Shown piece by piece: positions 10,190 through 27,153 of a stretch of DNA of 64,000 nt. This stretch comes from Clavelina lepadiformis (Eukaryota; Chordata; Ascidiacea; Aplousobranchia; Clavelinidae). Positions within the stretch are counted from its first letter, which is position 1; each line of letters begins with the position of its first letter. The translations under genes were made by a program, and so were the position numbers. A model generated the notes under the pieces. The model made no database searches. It was not told the origin of the DNA and worked only from the letters and a program-made list of their open reading frames with translations. The stretch spans positions 4,962,501-5,026,500 of the forward strand of contig NC_135243.1 of the NCBI RefSeq assembly GCF_947623445.1. Reading direction: 5' to 3'.

Positions 10190-13100
10190 ATGACGTCACC
10201 AACAATAGCAAACGAGTCTTGTGGACCCATCAACCAATCTTTGAATCAAAAGTTTTTCGTCAACGGGACATTTAGCTGCGACGTCATGTTTGAGGTAAAT
10301 TGGTTTTACAAAAAAATGAAGTACAATTAAAAAAGCTGAGTTTTGCTAAAATAGAAAAACATAATAAAATATACATGTCTTGATTTTGGAGAGATTTATT
10401 TCAACGTAAATGCACGCTATGCTGTAAGGCTTTCTGCTGCAATGCATTCAAATCGATATTGAATTGCATGGAATGTAATATCGTAATTGGATCGAAATTC
10501 GTTAAGTCAATTCTTAAATCGATATTAATATAAAACAAAATCAATGGTGTCGTTTGTAATGAATTTCTCTGGAAATGATACATTGGCGTAATCCATTTCC
10601 TAAGATAAACGAAACCTGTAACACGCTAATTAGGGTTTGGCATCAGCTTTGCTTTTTAGCTTTAGTCAACTGAGTGTAACATAAAAACTTGTAAAAAAAT
10701 TATTCCAATTTTCAGACATTGGCGTTTAACTGAATCCAAAACTTACCGTCAGAAGCGACTTGCAAAATATTATTCATAGAAGATTATCAATCTCATATAC
10801 CTTCTTTTGTTTCTTATAGGCGTCCTTCAACAAACTTTACCGGCTGAATAACCTTGCTCACCTTCTGCTTTGTTACTTTTTACCGACCTTCTACTTTTTA
10901 AATAATGAGTGTTTTCGGCAGGATTTTCTCAGAGGACATCGTCTCCTTTTTGATCAGCATCACCTTGCCAAGATCGTGGTCATCTGGGTCATCTTCTTTC
11001 TATCCTGCTCCGGGAACTCTGCCGTCCTTTTTAGTGTCAATGGAAAAAGGAAGCAGGAACGATCCGGAAACACCCAGCTCTTGATGACGCATCTTGCAAT
11101 CGCTAATCTCATCTTCACCTTCTTCGTCCTACCCATGGGTGAGTATCATCCAATTTATTGCTCCTTGTGTGTAAACCGGATGATAGAAACGCTTGCTATA
11201 ACTACAACCATGTTTAAGTGCGAACTTGAACTACTTGGGTTTGTGAATTATTGAAGGAAATTATACTATACTTGGGTTGGTTAATTTTTAAGATAAACAG
11301 ATGCTCAGCACAAAAAATTTCAAAAAGTAAGACACAAAGTTAATAACTAATTTGGATAAATGTTGTCTAATTTGTTTAAACCTTGTAAATAAGCCCACTT
11401 TAAAGTGTTCTCTTTGTGTAGTAATTTACTTTCGTGTGGTTGTAACATGAACGGAGTATTGTTCTTCGTACTCATAATTTGCCCCAAAAATTTACTGACT
11501 TCATAAACGGTCGTTCGCGTGAGAATCGAAAACGCCTGAACGCTTTCGCTTCAAAATCATTTCCCAGCTATCGCGTGCGAAAGAATATCCGGCACGCATA
11601 ATTGAAAACAAAGAAAATAAAGTTGAAACGACTAATTTCTTGCCTTGCAAATAAGTTACTGACCTATATGGGCAGCTGCTGTATTTTGGCCTATCGATCA
11701 AGGGTCGAACGTGTTCGCATTAACAGCTGAGGATTTTAAGACTGGTTAAGTTCACGCCACTATCAAATTACAAAGTCGTGGTAAATCTGAAAAATCTAGA
11801 CCCGTTTGGGAATTCTTTGATGTGAATTACTAATTATTTTGAAAATTCATGTCAAATTGTCAAGAATAGTCATTGTTGGTTATAAACTTTCTAGTTCATT
11901 CAATTACCGTTCATTAAAAGAAATCCAAGTGTTTTTCTCTACAAAAACGGTTGCGGTTTAAAAAGAACAGCTCTCAAATTACGAAGCGCCTGACATGCTC
12001 ATTTATCTAAAGCAGGGGTGTCCAACCTTTTTGGCCAAAGGGCCACATGCGATTTGCGAATGATTGCGTGGGTCACTTGAGTGTTTACTGCTAATTTCTA
12101 ATTAAAACCCTCACACCAAAATTCTAATCTTAGAAATAAATTGTGATGCAATAAATTTAACTTGAACAACTGTGCACCCCTGCACTAGAGACTATAGTAT
12201 GTTATTTATCTATTGCTCTATTATCTATATTAGCTATTATCTCAACTATGAATTGCTCTATAGTATAGACTCTATAGAGCAATAGACAAAGAAAGCAAAC
12301 AATAAATACCAATTTTTCGGAATGTAAGTTCGCCATAAATTACGTAGGCGATTCAGTTGATAATATAAGTCATTTCGACAAATACCGCGCGGGCCACTCA
12401 GAACCTTCCCGCGGGCCAAATGTGGCCACGGGTTGGACACCCCTGATCTAAATGATGCGCATGCGTTAAGAAGTCTTTGCCTTGGCCACCATCAGGTTTT
12501 TTGAACATTTTTGTGCTTAGTTAGCAGGTGACGCGTCGTGACATGAATAATGTTCTTCAAAAAACTAAAATAGCTGATGAACCTGCATGTACGTGCGAAA
12601 TGTTGTTTACATTTTTACATGACTCACTCAGTTATGAAGATGTGTGCCATATTCCACGTGAAAGAAGCCTATGTTTCCTAATTTATTCACGCACAGTAAA
12701 TTCAACAGTTTTTTTTAAGAAACCGTTGCACAAACATTTCTATAAATCTTTATATCTTTTACTTCTATTCTTGTTTTTACTTTTTTCAAACGTTTATGCT
12801 GTGTGTTAACCTCCCAACCGTACCGAGTGTTTGTCACTTCAGTTGACCCATTGCGACACGAATGGGGTAATTTCGAAGGCAGCACGCACAAAATCGTTAC
12901 ATAACTTGAAAAAAGAAACATAAGAAACCAAAAGCCGTAACAAGCACGTAGTAATGAAACCGCATTTTACCCTAATTTTAAACTGCTGGTGTTTGGCACG
13001 AACTTATCCATGCAACAAGTTGTGTGGAAGGCCAATAAGCGACACACTTGAATTGCTTTAAAACAACAACACTATCAAAATCTATAGAAATCAAATAAAG

Positions 13101-15609
13101 TAGAATTTATCAAACAAACAAATCTTTTATATCACAATTAAGTTTTAATGACATTAGGAAATGTTGCTGTGTTTTAAGCCAATTAAACGTAATGCAGATA
13201 CGGCCCGTTGAAAGAAATCGTATAATATTTTTTTCATGTATGAGGATTTGTTTTTAATAAAAGTTTCTGCCTATTTATGAGTAATTACGCTTAATCGCAG
13301 TAAAAAACGAAGTCAGTTACAAAATAAATCCGCTAATTTAACGGGAGCAATTGAGGAAGAAATTTATTTCTATTCCAGACGCCATTTGGAACTGCACGTT
13401 GGAGTGGCGCGGAGGCGACATCTTGTGTCGAGCATTAAACATGCTGAAACAGTTTGCAATGTACATGTCATCATCCGCTATTGTGGTAGGTGCTTTAAAC
13501 TTACCGCGAAACTAAAGTAATAAGTTTTAAATGCAATGTGAATATCTCTGCACATAGAGTTATTATTGCAATAGTTTGATATAATAAGGCCATTTCGGCT
13601 CTTCCCAAGTTATAGAGAAAAACATTGTATTCATTTGTTAAAGCTACGTTCACTATAGGTATTGGTTCTAGTTCGTTTGCTTACCTTGCTCTATCCTGTC
13701 CCACCTAACCAACAACGAAAACGAGTTAAGCTGATAATTGCCGTTGCATGGGTCTTAAGCTTCACAAGCGGTCTTCCAGGGGTAACAAACAGTTGGTTTT
13801 TATCTTGCTTGACACAGATTTTCGGTGCTTGTCTTTGGAATTTAATATGTACTGTTAGAGCTTTAGATTAAATTGCAAGTAAAACTTTAAACTGTGTTTG
13901 TTTTTGATGAAGTACAGTGTGTATATTATGTAGCCTAATTAACACATCCAATGATCCAAGCATGTTTTATCTTAAAACCCGCGTGGTTTTCCGTTTTAAC
14001 GTTTTCAAAAAGTAATTTTTACGTGTGTTTCTATAAACCTCACAAGTTTTAAATATACACTAACATGTGTGAATGTATCAGTGACAAATCAGATTGAAGC
14101 AAAGTCACCTTAACCGCTGTTTTAGCAATTTGGTTTATTTTCTGTTAAACTTAGCAAATTTCTTCAATTTTGCTTAAATTTCAAAATACGCAGGCATTCG
14201 ACTCAACAACGACGATCTCTCAACAACATTTAAAGTTACTCTACATCTCATACTTTTCTTCAGGTGGCCATGTTCTCTACCATCGATCATTGGCCAATGA
14301 AGTGTCAATGCCCAAAGCACTATTTTCACCAGTGTGTCGACTTTATGCTTATCCACGGTGTAGGCAAACAGATCTTCCACATGTATTCCATGTGTGCCTC
14401 ATTTTTCGTTCCGGTTGTGATAGTCATCGTCTGTTACATCATAATGGCCATCGCGATAAAGAAGTTGGGGAAAAGAGAAGAAGAAGGTAAAAAAGGAATA
14501 TTAATTGTATTTTGATGATTAGAATGATAACGTTTTAAATTAACTTTAACTTGAACAAATATTTTAGACCACAACAGAAACCCTATCTTCGGGGGACGTA
14601 AGAACGAACCTAGCAAGGGTCTTGCAAAAGCAAAAAAAACAAATCAGTTGATGACGTTGTTGATCACACTTGCTTTCGTCATATGTTGGTGCCCTTATTA
14701 CATCATAGGGGTGATACACTGGTTCAATCTCAACCATGAACCGATTGTTGATGTGGTGGTAGGTAATGGTATAATTACTTAGGAGCTAGAATTGTCCCGC
14801 CAAGCGCTTATCTTGTGTGCTGAGCTTTAAAACCTGTAACAGTAGAACACCGTAGCCAGAGTGGAATCGGTGGACTAAGTTCTCGAAGGGTTAAAGCCGG
14901 CAGCGAAAATAGTTTACGAAACTTCATGCCAACATCAATATCACATCAAAATAGTTAATGTAAAGTTTCTGGACTTAATGAAATGTGTACGTACGTCGAC
15001 AATCAACATATACCCCAAAATCCCACGGCGTATAAATGCGTTTGGTTTTATGACGTTGCTCTTCGGCGGAAAGACCCTAGGTTCTAGTCTGGCACGGACA
15101 CGGTGATACCGATTCTGTTCTCAAGGCTAAGGTTCACAGAATTTTGAAAAGTAACTCCAAAAGAAGGTTATAATTTAAACTTACGAAAGATAAAATTTGA
15201 ACATGTTTGCACACATTAGGCTGAAGAAGTGATGTTGCTTTCCGTCTATTTCAATCCCTGTCTCCACCCCTTCATCATAGTGATGCTTAACAAGGATATT
15301 AGAAGCAGACTTCGGGCGGTGGTCACATCAATAGTACTGATCCCAGGGTAAGTGCGCGTCATTGATCCACAGGGCAACTTGTTAATCACAGTTATTATTG
15401 CTAGTAATAATTTTTCTTTTTATGCTTAATATTCCGTTTAATTCAATCCGTCTCTTAGAAATTGGCGCCGTGGCGCCAGCTCGCGGAAGAACATAAAGTC
15501 AAAGGACATAAGTCTTTTGACTTTGCACAAAGAAGAAACGGAAATGACTCTGTTTCCAAGTGATAATAGAAAAGGACAAAGATACATCGCAAACAATGCC
15601 GTTGTGTGA
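10190..15609 (+). CDS. gnrhr: GnRH receptor-like GPCR, gene B (8 exons), DRY motif altered
   Basis: Tandem paralogue of gene A. Exons: 10190-10294, 10922-11138, 13379-13485, 13659-13781, 14264-14486, 14568-14758, 15220-15347, 15459-15609, giving 414 residues with consistent phases. Exons 2, 3, 4, 5 and 7 match gene A exactly in length (217, 107, 123, 223, 128 nt). TM1-TM2 are nearly identical to A, and TM6 again has CWCPYY. Gene B differs at the end of TM3: exon 4 reads VLVLVRLL where A has VMAIDRVA, so the DRY Asp is Val (148) while the Arg (149) is kept. TM7 has NPCLHPFII, so (N/D)PxxY is lost as in A. The C-tail is Ser/Lys-rich and unrelated to A's. Loss of the DRY Asp could change basal activity or abolish G-protein coupling. 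Known Ciona biology includes a GnRH receptor paralogue that does not signal alone but modulates another by heterodimerising; whether B is that gene cannot be told from this window. Confidence 0.92.
12013..12445. mobile_element. hAT-type MITE in intron 2 of gene B
   Basis: 433 bp with perfect 15-bp inverted ends, CAGGGGTGTCCAACC and its complement. Flanking octamers ATCTAAAG (12005-12012) and ATCTAAAT (12446-12453) match at 7 of 8 positions, the expected hAT duplication with one change. Inner ends also pair (GGGCCACATGCG near 12050 against CGCGGGCCAAATGTGGCC near 12410). No coding capacity. Confidence 0.88.
12252..12283. repeat. Perfect 12-bp inverted repeat inside the hAT MITE
   Basis: Arms ATTGCTCTATAG (12252-12263) and CTATAGAGCAAT (12272-12283) around an 8-nt loop. 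It lies in a run of CTAT-rich repeats, so it may simply be internal repeat structure of the element. Confidence 0.8.
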
Positions 15610-15680
15610 AGTCATAACTCGAAATATATAGAAGATTCGATTGGCAACAATTCACAGATAGCCCACGGTGTGAAGTCAAA

Positions 15681-15929
15681 ATGTCAAAATCATGTTGTTC
15701 CCAGTTTTTTAAACTGAGCGTCTTTACGCACTGCACTTGGCTTATACTTGTGCAAGTTGTGTTGAGCTTGTATATTTTCATGTTCTTAGTTGTTGTGACT
15801 CAGTATCGCCTGCATTCTAAAAAAAAATACCTTAAAATATTACGACATTCACAAGATTTTGAGATGCTGAGAGTGGAAAACAAAGAATTAAAGTCAATTC
15901 ATTTCGACGTGAAGGGATTTATGACATAG
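15681..15929 (+). CDS. Possible small one-membrane-segment protein downstream of gene B
   Basis: 82-residue ORF starting 71 nt after the gene B stop. Residues about 16-40 are strongly hydrophobic (LVQVVLSLYIFMFLVVV in the core). A Lys-rich stretch and a short charged, helix-prone tail follow. CACAG at about 15652-15656, in a region free of other AGs just upstream of the ATG, could be a trans-splice acceptor. The nearest AATAAA is at 16166-16171. No family is recognised. It could equally be a chance ORF in the 3' UTR of gene B; length alone does not decide. Confidence 0.3.
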   Translation: MSKSCCSQFFKLSVFTHCTWLILVQVVLSLYIFMFLVVVTQYRLHSKKKYLKILRHSQDFEMLRVENKELKSIHFDVKGFMT

Positions 15930-16516
15930 CATACACCCAGGCAGCTGTCAACAAAATGGGACAGTTTAACGATAAGACAAACGTAAAAAAAGTCCCAACG
16001 ATATTCGCTCAATGATGGCTAACGCATTTAGCCTACTCCCAAACTCAAGCCGTATTCTATAACCATGGTGTTTTGAGGAAGCGAAACCTGTCAACCATAG
16101 ATTGACTTAAATGTTAACGTGTAAGAGAGAGAGAGAAAAAAATGTCAATTTTTAGTGTTTCTTGTAATAAATATAAATACTGCATACCCTGTAGGCCTAT
16201 CTACTTATGCACCCGGTCAGCAAAGAAGAATTCCAAGGTCAATTTTGGACACATTAATTTACTTTTGGTTGCATTGTCTACAAGGCTACCAAGCTCCGAC
16301 AGCAAAGGCCACTGGTCAACTAACCTGCTGAAGCTGCTACTGCAATCGACGGTGGGGTCACGAACCAACCTGATCTAGTAGGCGGCGAACTTTGAAGGGA
16401 GAATCATTTTCGTTTCGTTTCAACCAAAACTACTTTAATAAACAGCTTTCTCTATAAACTGATTCAATGGTGTTCTATTAAGTGCAGTGCATTGTATTGC
16501 ACCCACGCGTTATTAC

Positions 16517-16533
16517 GCCCATGGCTCATGGGC
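16517..16533. repeat. Perfect short palindrome
   Basis: GCCCATG-GCT-CATGGGC: 7-bp arms around a 3-nt centre. It lies just after the gene B 3' region. It could form a hairpin in RNA, but it is short enough to occur by chance. Confidence 0.7.
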
Positions 16534-18351
16534 ATTAAAAATTATGGGGTAGCCTGTTAACTACACTGTAGTTGTAATTAGTTAATTACTATTTTATGAG
16601 ATTGCTGTTTGTTATCAAAATAAAAGGTTTTTCATTTCGGTATATACTTTGCTTGGATAAAATGTGAAAGAGATTTGATAAATACCTGAAAAATAAATAG
16701 AAATGTCATTCTCTATCCTGTGAGTGCGACTCATGGTGCGACTACGTTCTTCACAACAACGATGACGTCATTCAAGTCGTGCTGGTGCTTCATGTTATGC
16801 TGTCTACTTCATGTGCTACTTGTGGGTGCTTCTGTTCTGAAACTATTAATTAGCTTGCTAATCGTTAAAGTGAGATTATTGGAAAGACGGAAACTTAAAA
16901 AAACAAGTACATTGTCTCCTACGTCAATCGCGTTGTTTTGCATAGGCCGATTACTGAATAGCCAAACACTTTCCTTGAAAACAATGACTGTCAATTATTA
17001 AACTATAACGCACCTAAACACTAAACTGAATCAATAAAATTACCAGCGCTACGTAATGTTTTATTAAATTTTCTATAAGTAAAATAATTTAAAAAACTCT
17101 ATTCGCAAAAAATGAATGCCGTCGATTACGTAAAGGCGAAACGGCGTCCTTGTTAACATTCTTTTCAACCTTTGACGTCACAATAACATTCGATAAAGTA
17201 CGCCGTTGCTGTGCTAGACACTGAAGTAAGGGGGCGTGTGTTTGAGTTAGTGTGTTTTGTTGATGACGCGATTTGTAACTTAATAAGTCGCCTCTCAATA
17301 TTCGATTGCGCTCGACAACAGTCATATATCATTTTCACTTGGCTATAGCGCCACAGTTACGTCAGTTTACGATTTTGTGGTTGTTTGCATCAGACTGTCA
17401 GATTACTAGCCTACTGTAAACATTTTGGGTGATGTAAGAATTGGGAAACGGTTATGAGAATCTTTCCCGTATAGGCCTAGCTGTTTGAATTTTAGTTTAG
17501 ATAAAAGTCAAGCGGCCGTATATAAGCAGAAGTTTTGTGTCTTAACTGCAGTTGCGTTTGTGAATGCTACTGTACAGATACACTGTCACTGTTGCTTATA
17601 TATCATACCAGTACTGTCAAATACCGGTATTCAGCTGGGTATATGTGCTATAAGCACCAAAAACGTTTTGGCATAGCCTGCGCGTGATCGTGAAATGAAC
17701 TGGGCTGCTAATTCGTGACTTTGGCGTATTTCTCAGTCTGAAATTTTTTCTGCCGATTTGGTGCATTGGCTTGCTGGATATTGTAATTACCCTGTAGGCT
17801 AAAAAAGGCTAAATGTGCGTTTAAAGCAATTAGCTAATTAGCAGTGTATGCTTGTGTGTAGAAAATTGGAAATTCTGCTCAATGTCTATTAGCACTATAG
17901 CAGTAGATTGATTGCCATTTCGCTTAAAATTTAATTGTCCACCACTACCAGCGCCATGCCTTGATACCAGTGCCCTCGACTAGAAAATAAGGTCGTTTTC
18001 GACGAGAATTCTTGCGAGCAAAGATTTAAATTTTGGCGTGATAATTGTGTGCACTGAAGCATGCAACCAGTTATTCTTTATTTATTATAAATCGACATGA
18101 AGATAAAAATCTGACTTGCACTTTGATGAACCCCGTACGTGCATGTGGCACACTTTCCACTAGGGCCAGCACCTATCTACGTTATGCCACAAAACAAGCA
18201 GAATTAGTGCAACTCAAATTTATCAGTGTTTCATTTTTAAAAAATGAATTATTTTTATCACTGATTGCTTGCACTGTTGGACAACATGCATTTAACTTCT
18301 TTCTTTGTTTATGTAATGCCACTACTGCAATAGGTTAAATTAAATAATGTC

Positions 18352-18538
18352 GGCTCGGTAGCCAAGTGGTTAGAGTGCCGGGCTTGCAATAATGCGGCTA
18401 GTATTCGATATCCAGTGGTGCTACCATTGTAATACCCTTGCGTAAGAGATTAACGACACTTGCTCCAGTTCAGTGGTACTGAAGAACAGTTCCAATTTCA
18501 GGCAATACAAAAAAATCAAAATAAACTAAATAAAGCAC
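18352..18538 (+). mobile_element. tRNA-derived SINE
   Basis: Starts with a tRNA-like head: GTAGCCAAGTGGTTAGAGTG resembles a pol III A box of Leu/Ser type, and a degenerate B box TATTCGATATCC follows about 40 nt later. A non-tRNA body (about 18420-18510) and an A-rich, TAAA-containing tail come next. Mismatches in the stems and B box, plus the long attached body, argue for a SINE rather than a functional tRNA gene. Confidence 0.7.
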
Positions 18539-19049
18539 GTGTATCAATCGAAACTTGCACAATTGTTATGGAGCTTGAGTGATGAGAAATCATCACCGGG
18601 TTTAGCCTACTTCATGCAAACACTTTTCTCATTCTGAAGATAAAGATCGTGATGCCATACCATGCTTAACCTTAGCGTCAAATTTTATGCTGAAACAACT
18701 AAATATTTGAATTTACTATTTGAATATCCTGCTTTATGCAATTGACCAAACACCATTATGTATACTTGGTGTACTTCTAATATGCTATGAGCATGTATAT
18801 ATGTAAAACATTGTTCTTGACACAAAACAATTAAAGTAACGTGGTATAGACCTTATTTTTCACTCATGAAAGTAATTACAATCATCACATTGCCTTTACC
18901 AGTGTTGTTATTTACATTCATGCTCATTGCATCCTACGTTCTGATGTGAGATTATATAGGTGGTGATTATTCTTATGCTTGCTTGTTACAGAACTTAGCA
19001 CAGAGATAAATATATTTTAGTACGACCTGAATTGACAAGCATCACAAAA

Positions 19050-24126
<5,077 letters not shown>

Positions 24127-24591
24127 ATTTGATAATTAGAAGACGTTAAAGGTTTAAAGGGATTTTAGACCGGATGGTGTGATGCTAAATTTGCCATCTA
24201 TGTTTTGTTTATTTTGCTTTCCTGTATAATTCATTATTTTTCGCCGTGTTTGGTTTGAAGTTTATTTTACCAGATTGTTCCTTAAAACTGTTTCTTTTGT
24301 GGTCAGACAGCATTTGTTTAATGTGCCCACATATCTCATATATCTCGTTGCGATCAGTATTTCTAACTTTGTGTGCCCAAACTATGTTTAAAAGCATGAA
24401 ATAAGTTCTTTTGCCCTGACTGACCATTGAGACCAGCTTTATAAAAGGTGTACGATGCTTGCGTTGACTGAAAAAATTTTCCCAGTGTGTTATATAGCTA
24501 TCTTGATTGTAGCTGAGTTGTTTTCTAAGGCCAGGCGTGTTCATTCTTGGCTTTTATCTTTTCAAGTTGTGCATATTTGATAAAAAGTTTT

Positions 24592-24597
24592 AATAAA
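24592..24597 (+). terminator. AATAAA poly(A) signal of the PP1 gene
   Basis: Hexamer 466 nt after the PP1 stop codon; a T-rich segment follows. It implies a 3' UTR of about 0.5 kb and leaves roughly 0.6 kb to the stop of the convergent TMEM208 gene. Confidence 0.55.
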
Positions 24598-25205
24598 AAG
24601 TCGCTGTTTGTCATTTGCTGGTTCCTTTTTCAATGTACTTCCTGCATCTATGGAGCATTTGATCAGGTTTTAGGAATCGTATTCTTCTTGCAACAGAGTC
24701 TTAAAACGGCATTAAACGGTTGGTAATTCACTAATTCCCAAATGAAAAAATATTGCACAACAAGTGTTCCAATAACACAAACACATCAGAAAGCACCAAA
24801 CTGCGGAGTGGAAGTGTTTTGAAGTACGGCATAACTGCTGTATTACGACGACTGAAAAAGACAAAAATTACTTTGTATGCTTTACAGTACACGTTTTCAG
24901 GGGTTCATAATAATTGCACCCATACAGCTGGTAATGTCAATCAAATGTATTCTAAAAGCATAATTTTGATAACAAACATGAAATCTATTGGTCCTGGTTG
25001 AATACAAGATTTAGCACGGGGCTATGGGTGCAATTATGCTACGATCCCACCACGGTCAGCCTGATCATTTATCACAAACGCAAAAGAATATTAAAAGGCC
25101 AGATGATGAGGTAACAAACGATCCTGCCACAAATTGCAATAATCGAAGAAAAAAACCTATACTGGCAACAGTACCGCAGACATTTGGCTAAAACAAAAAT
25201 TTTCA

Positions 25206-27153
25206 TTAAAATCTGCGTTTCTTTTCCATTTTCCTCTTCTGTTTATCGGTCAATTCTTCCGGCGCTTGGAATATCCACGGTGCTAAAATATTAACCCATA
25301 ACTTGTATAAGCCAACTCCAGGTATCTAAAATGAATGGAAAATGCCAACATTAACAGTTTTTAAACAAATACTAGCTCTTAACCCAACCCAACAGAAATC
25401 TATATTTTGAAAACTCACCACAAGCCATATCAGCCAAAAGTAAAGAGAAAAACAACTGAAAACTTGACACGCAACTGTGATGAGTAAAATGTCTTTCACG
25501 TGCCTGAAAAGACAGCAATTAAAATGTGACGATCATGTAAGTAACAAGTAAGTCGAAATCACAGTCAACAAGTGACATAGTTACCAATAGGGATGGGCCG
25601 ATACGAATTCAAACCCGAATAGATTCGCCGAATATCGCCTTTACGGATGATTCGGGCGAACACGAATACCAACAATGGCGAACCCGAATACAATATTACT
25701 TATAAATTTACTGACTTTTGTTAAAAATGATGATCTAGTTTCCTGACAATGCTAAACTAGAGTCAGCAGTACTTACAATGAAGGTAGTTTTCCTAATGAA
25801 TTTGCTTTTTCAATCGTTTTTAAACACTATCTTTCAAAAGAAAGCGATTTGTTTTTCGATTACATCATGTTACAAGCAAGACTTGACAACTTTTGGATGA
25901 AATTTTATTGTTTGGTTCTAATACGAATAGATTCGGGATTCGTTCGTGTCGACCTTCACGATATTGAGGTTCGCACGAACCCGAATAATCTTCCTCACGG
26001 CATATCCCTAGTTACCACTACCATTGTATCAAATATTGAGTAATGAATATGTTGATGTAGGAACCAACATTAACAGATAAAACTGCACATACTCAGCCAT
26101 GCCAGCTTCCATGTTAAGGTCAAGCCCACTATTGAACATCGATGACATTGTCTTCATACAAAGCATGTGAACAATCAGCGAATATAGAAACAAAACCTTA
26201 AAACATAAAATATGTTGGCACTACTTTTCCAGTCGAAACATGAATATGGTGAACATCATAATACAACGTAATTAAAATTAAAATTAAAGGCCATCTTATG
26301 GTACACCTGGTGAAGCAAGCTTGTGCTGACTAATTAGCGTGCTTAGTAAGCTATAGAGTGCTACAATGTACTCTGCCTTTTTATCATTTAACACAAGTAC
26401 TGTAAAGATATTTTTGAGTCAGTTACCACGTGTAGCCATCGTATTGCACTGTAGTTGTAGATGAACTGCCATAGAATAACTGGGATCTACAAATAAAAGC
26501 AGTTAGAGTTAACAGAACCTAATACAACTATCTGCAGAAACTCATCAACTAACTGATTAAAAACTACTTATTACCGCACTGAATGTCATAATCTACTAGA
26601 ATTTGATATCAGAGAAACTGTAAAAAATGATTGCCGTCAAATATAAGCACTGACATTTCCACCAATGACAACATATGAATAGAAGTCAAAAGTTTGAGTA
26701 TTTTCTGCTTTAATCTGCTTTGCTCCCTTGGTTCCTTGCTTTCCTTTTGTGGCCTGCAAAGATATGAAATTGAAACGATTGAAACATGGACGCTGCATGT
26801 CAGACAGCATACATTAAGCCACTATTTGTACATGGTGGGCTCTATTCTGTAATTTTATGCAAAATTTTTTTTTTATGGTTCTGCTTTGTCAACACATCAG
26901 TCAACAACACATTTAATGTAGAAGCCATTTAAAAGCTACTACACTTACTGAATTTGGTAAATAGTCAAACAGGCCTATTTTATGACATGCTTGTTACAGG
27001 GTATTTTATAAGTTTTACTTTGTTGTATGTAGTGAGAACGTCAGACATGAATTTAAAGACTAACTAAAACACTTCCATAATACTCAAAAATACACAAAAA
27101 GCAGAGTCTAGCCTACATATCATAATTATTGCAATTCCTGAACTTACAGGCAT
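25206..27153 (-). CDS. tmem208: TMEM208 (ER membrane protein, 6 exons)
   Basis: Homologue of TMEM208, a small ER membrane protein implicated in SRP-independent (SND-type) targeting and membrane-protein biogenesis. Exons in coding order on the minus strand: 27153-27148 (only ATG CCT), 26753-26655, 26486-26427, 26196-26093, 25503-25419, 25325-25206. Total 474 nt, 157 residues (human about 173). A Lys/Gly-rich N-terminus (ATKGKQGTKGAKQI) is followed by hydrophobic helices. The family hallmark GLDLNMEAGMAEHVKDILL is split across exons 4-5. Then come aromatic TM segments (FSLYFWLIWLV) and LYKLWVNILAPW, ending in a basic tail KRKMEKKRRF. All phases agree. Exon 2 ends at a weaker donor (GTCAGT). The two-codon first exon is the least certain part, supported by its GTAAGT donor, phase 0 and the fit to the usual MxPKGK start. 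Confidence 0.9.
25588..26010. mobile_element. hAT-type MITE in TMEM208 intron 4
   Basis: 423 bp. Left end TAGGGATGGGCCGATA, right end (minus strand) TAGGGATATGCCG. Flanking octamers GTTACCAA (25580-25587) and GTTACCAC (26011-26018) match 7 of 8. The interior is rich in CGAATA/TTCG repeats near both ends, as in hAT subterminal repeats. The inner TTCGGGATTCG/CGAATATTCGGG-like words repeat in both orientations. Confidence 0.78.

Larger units (their letters stand above)
15930..19049. other. Intergenic region between gene B and the PP1 gene
   Basis: No convincing exon seen. It contains AATAAA signals at 16166-16171 and 16437-16442 that could end the gene B transcript, a short GA-repeat near 16124-16134, a palindrome at 16517-16533, a CRE-like TGACGTCA near 16763, and a tRNA-derived SINE at 18352-18538. 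The PP1 promoter should lie toward the right end, but no core element is obvious. Confidence 0.5.

Noticed and set aside
11501..11701. Possible sixth copy of the 29-35 kb repeat family (GTTGAAACGACTAATTTCTT)
   Set aside because: Only one block resembles copy 4; order and spacing of the other blocks are not recovered by eye.
16720..17001. 93-codon plus-strand ORF before the PP1 gene
   Set aside because: Leu/Cys-rich low-complexity product without conserved motif; minus-strand frames are open over the same stretch, and it lies in otherwise non-coding DNA.
18352..18430. Functional tRNA gene
   Set aside because: A and B boxes are present, but the B box is degenerate, stems do not pair well, and a non-tRNA body with an A-rich tail follows, so SINE is the better call.
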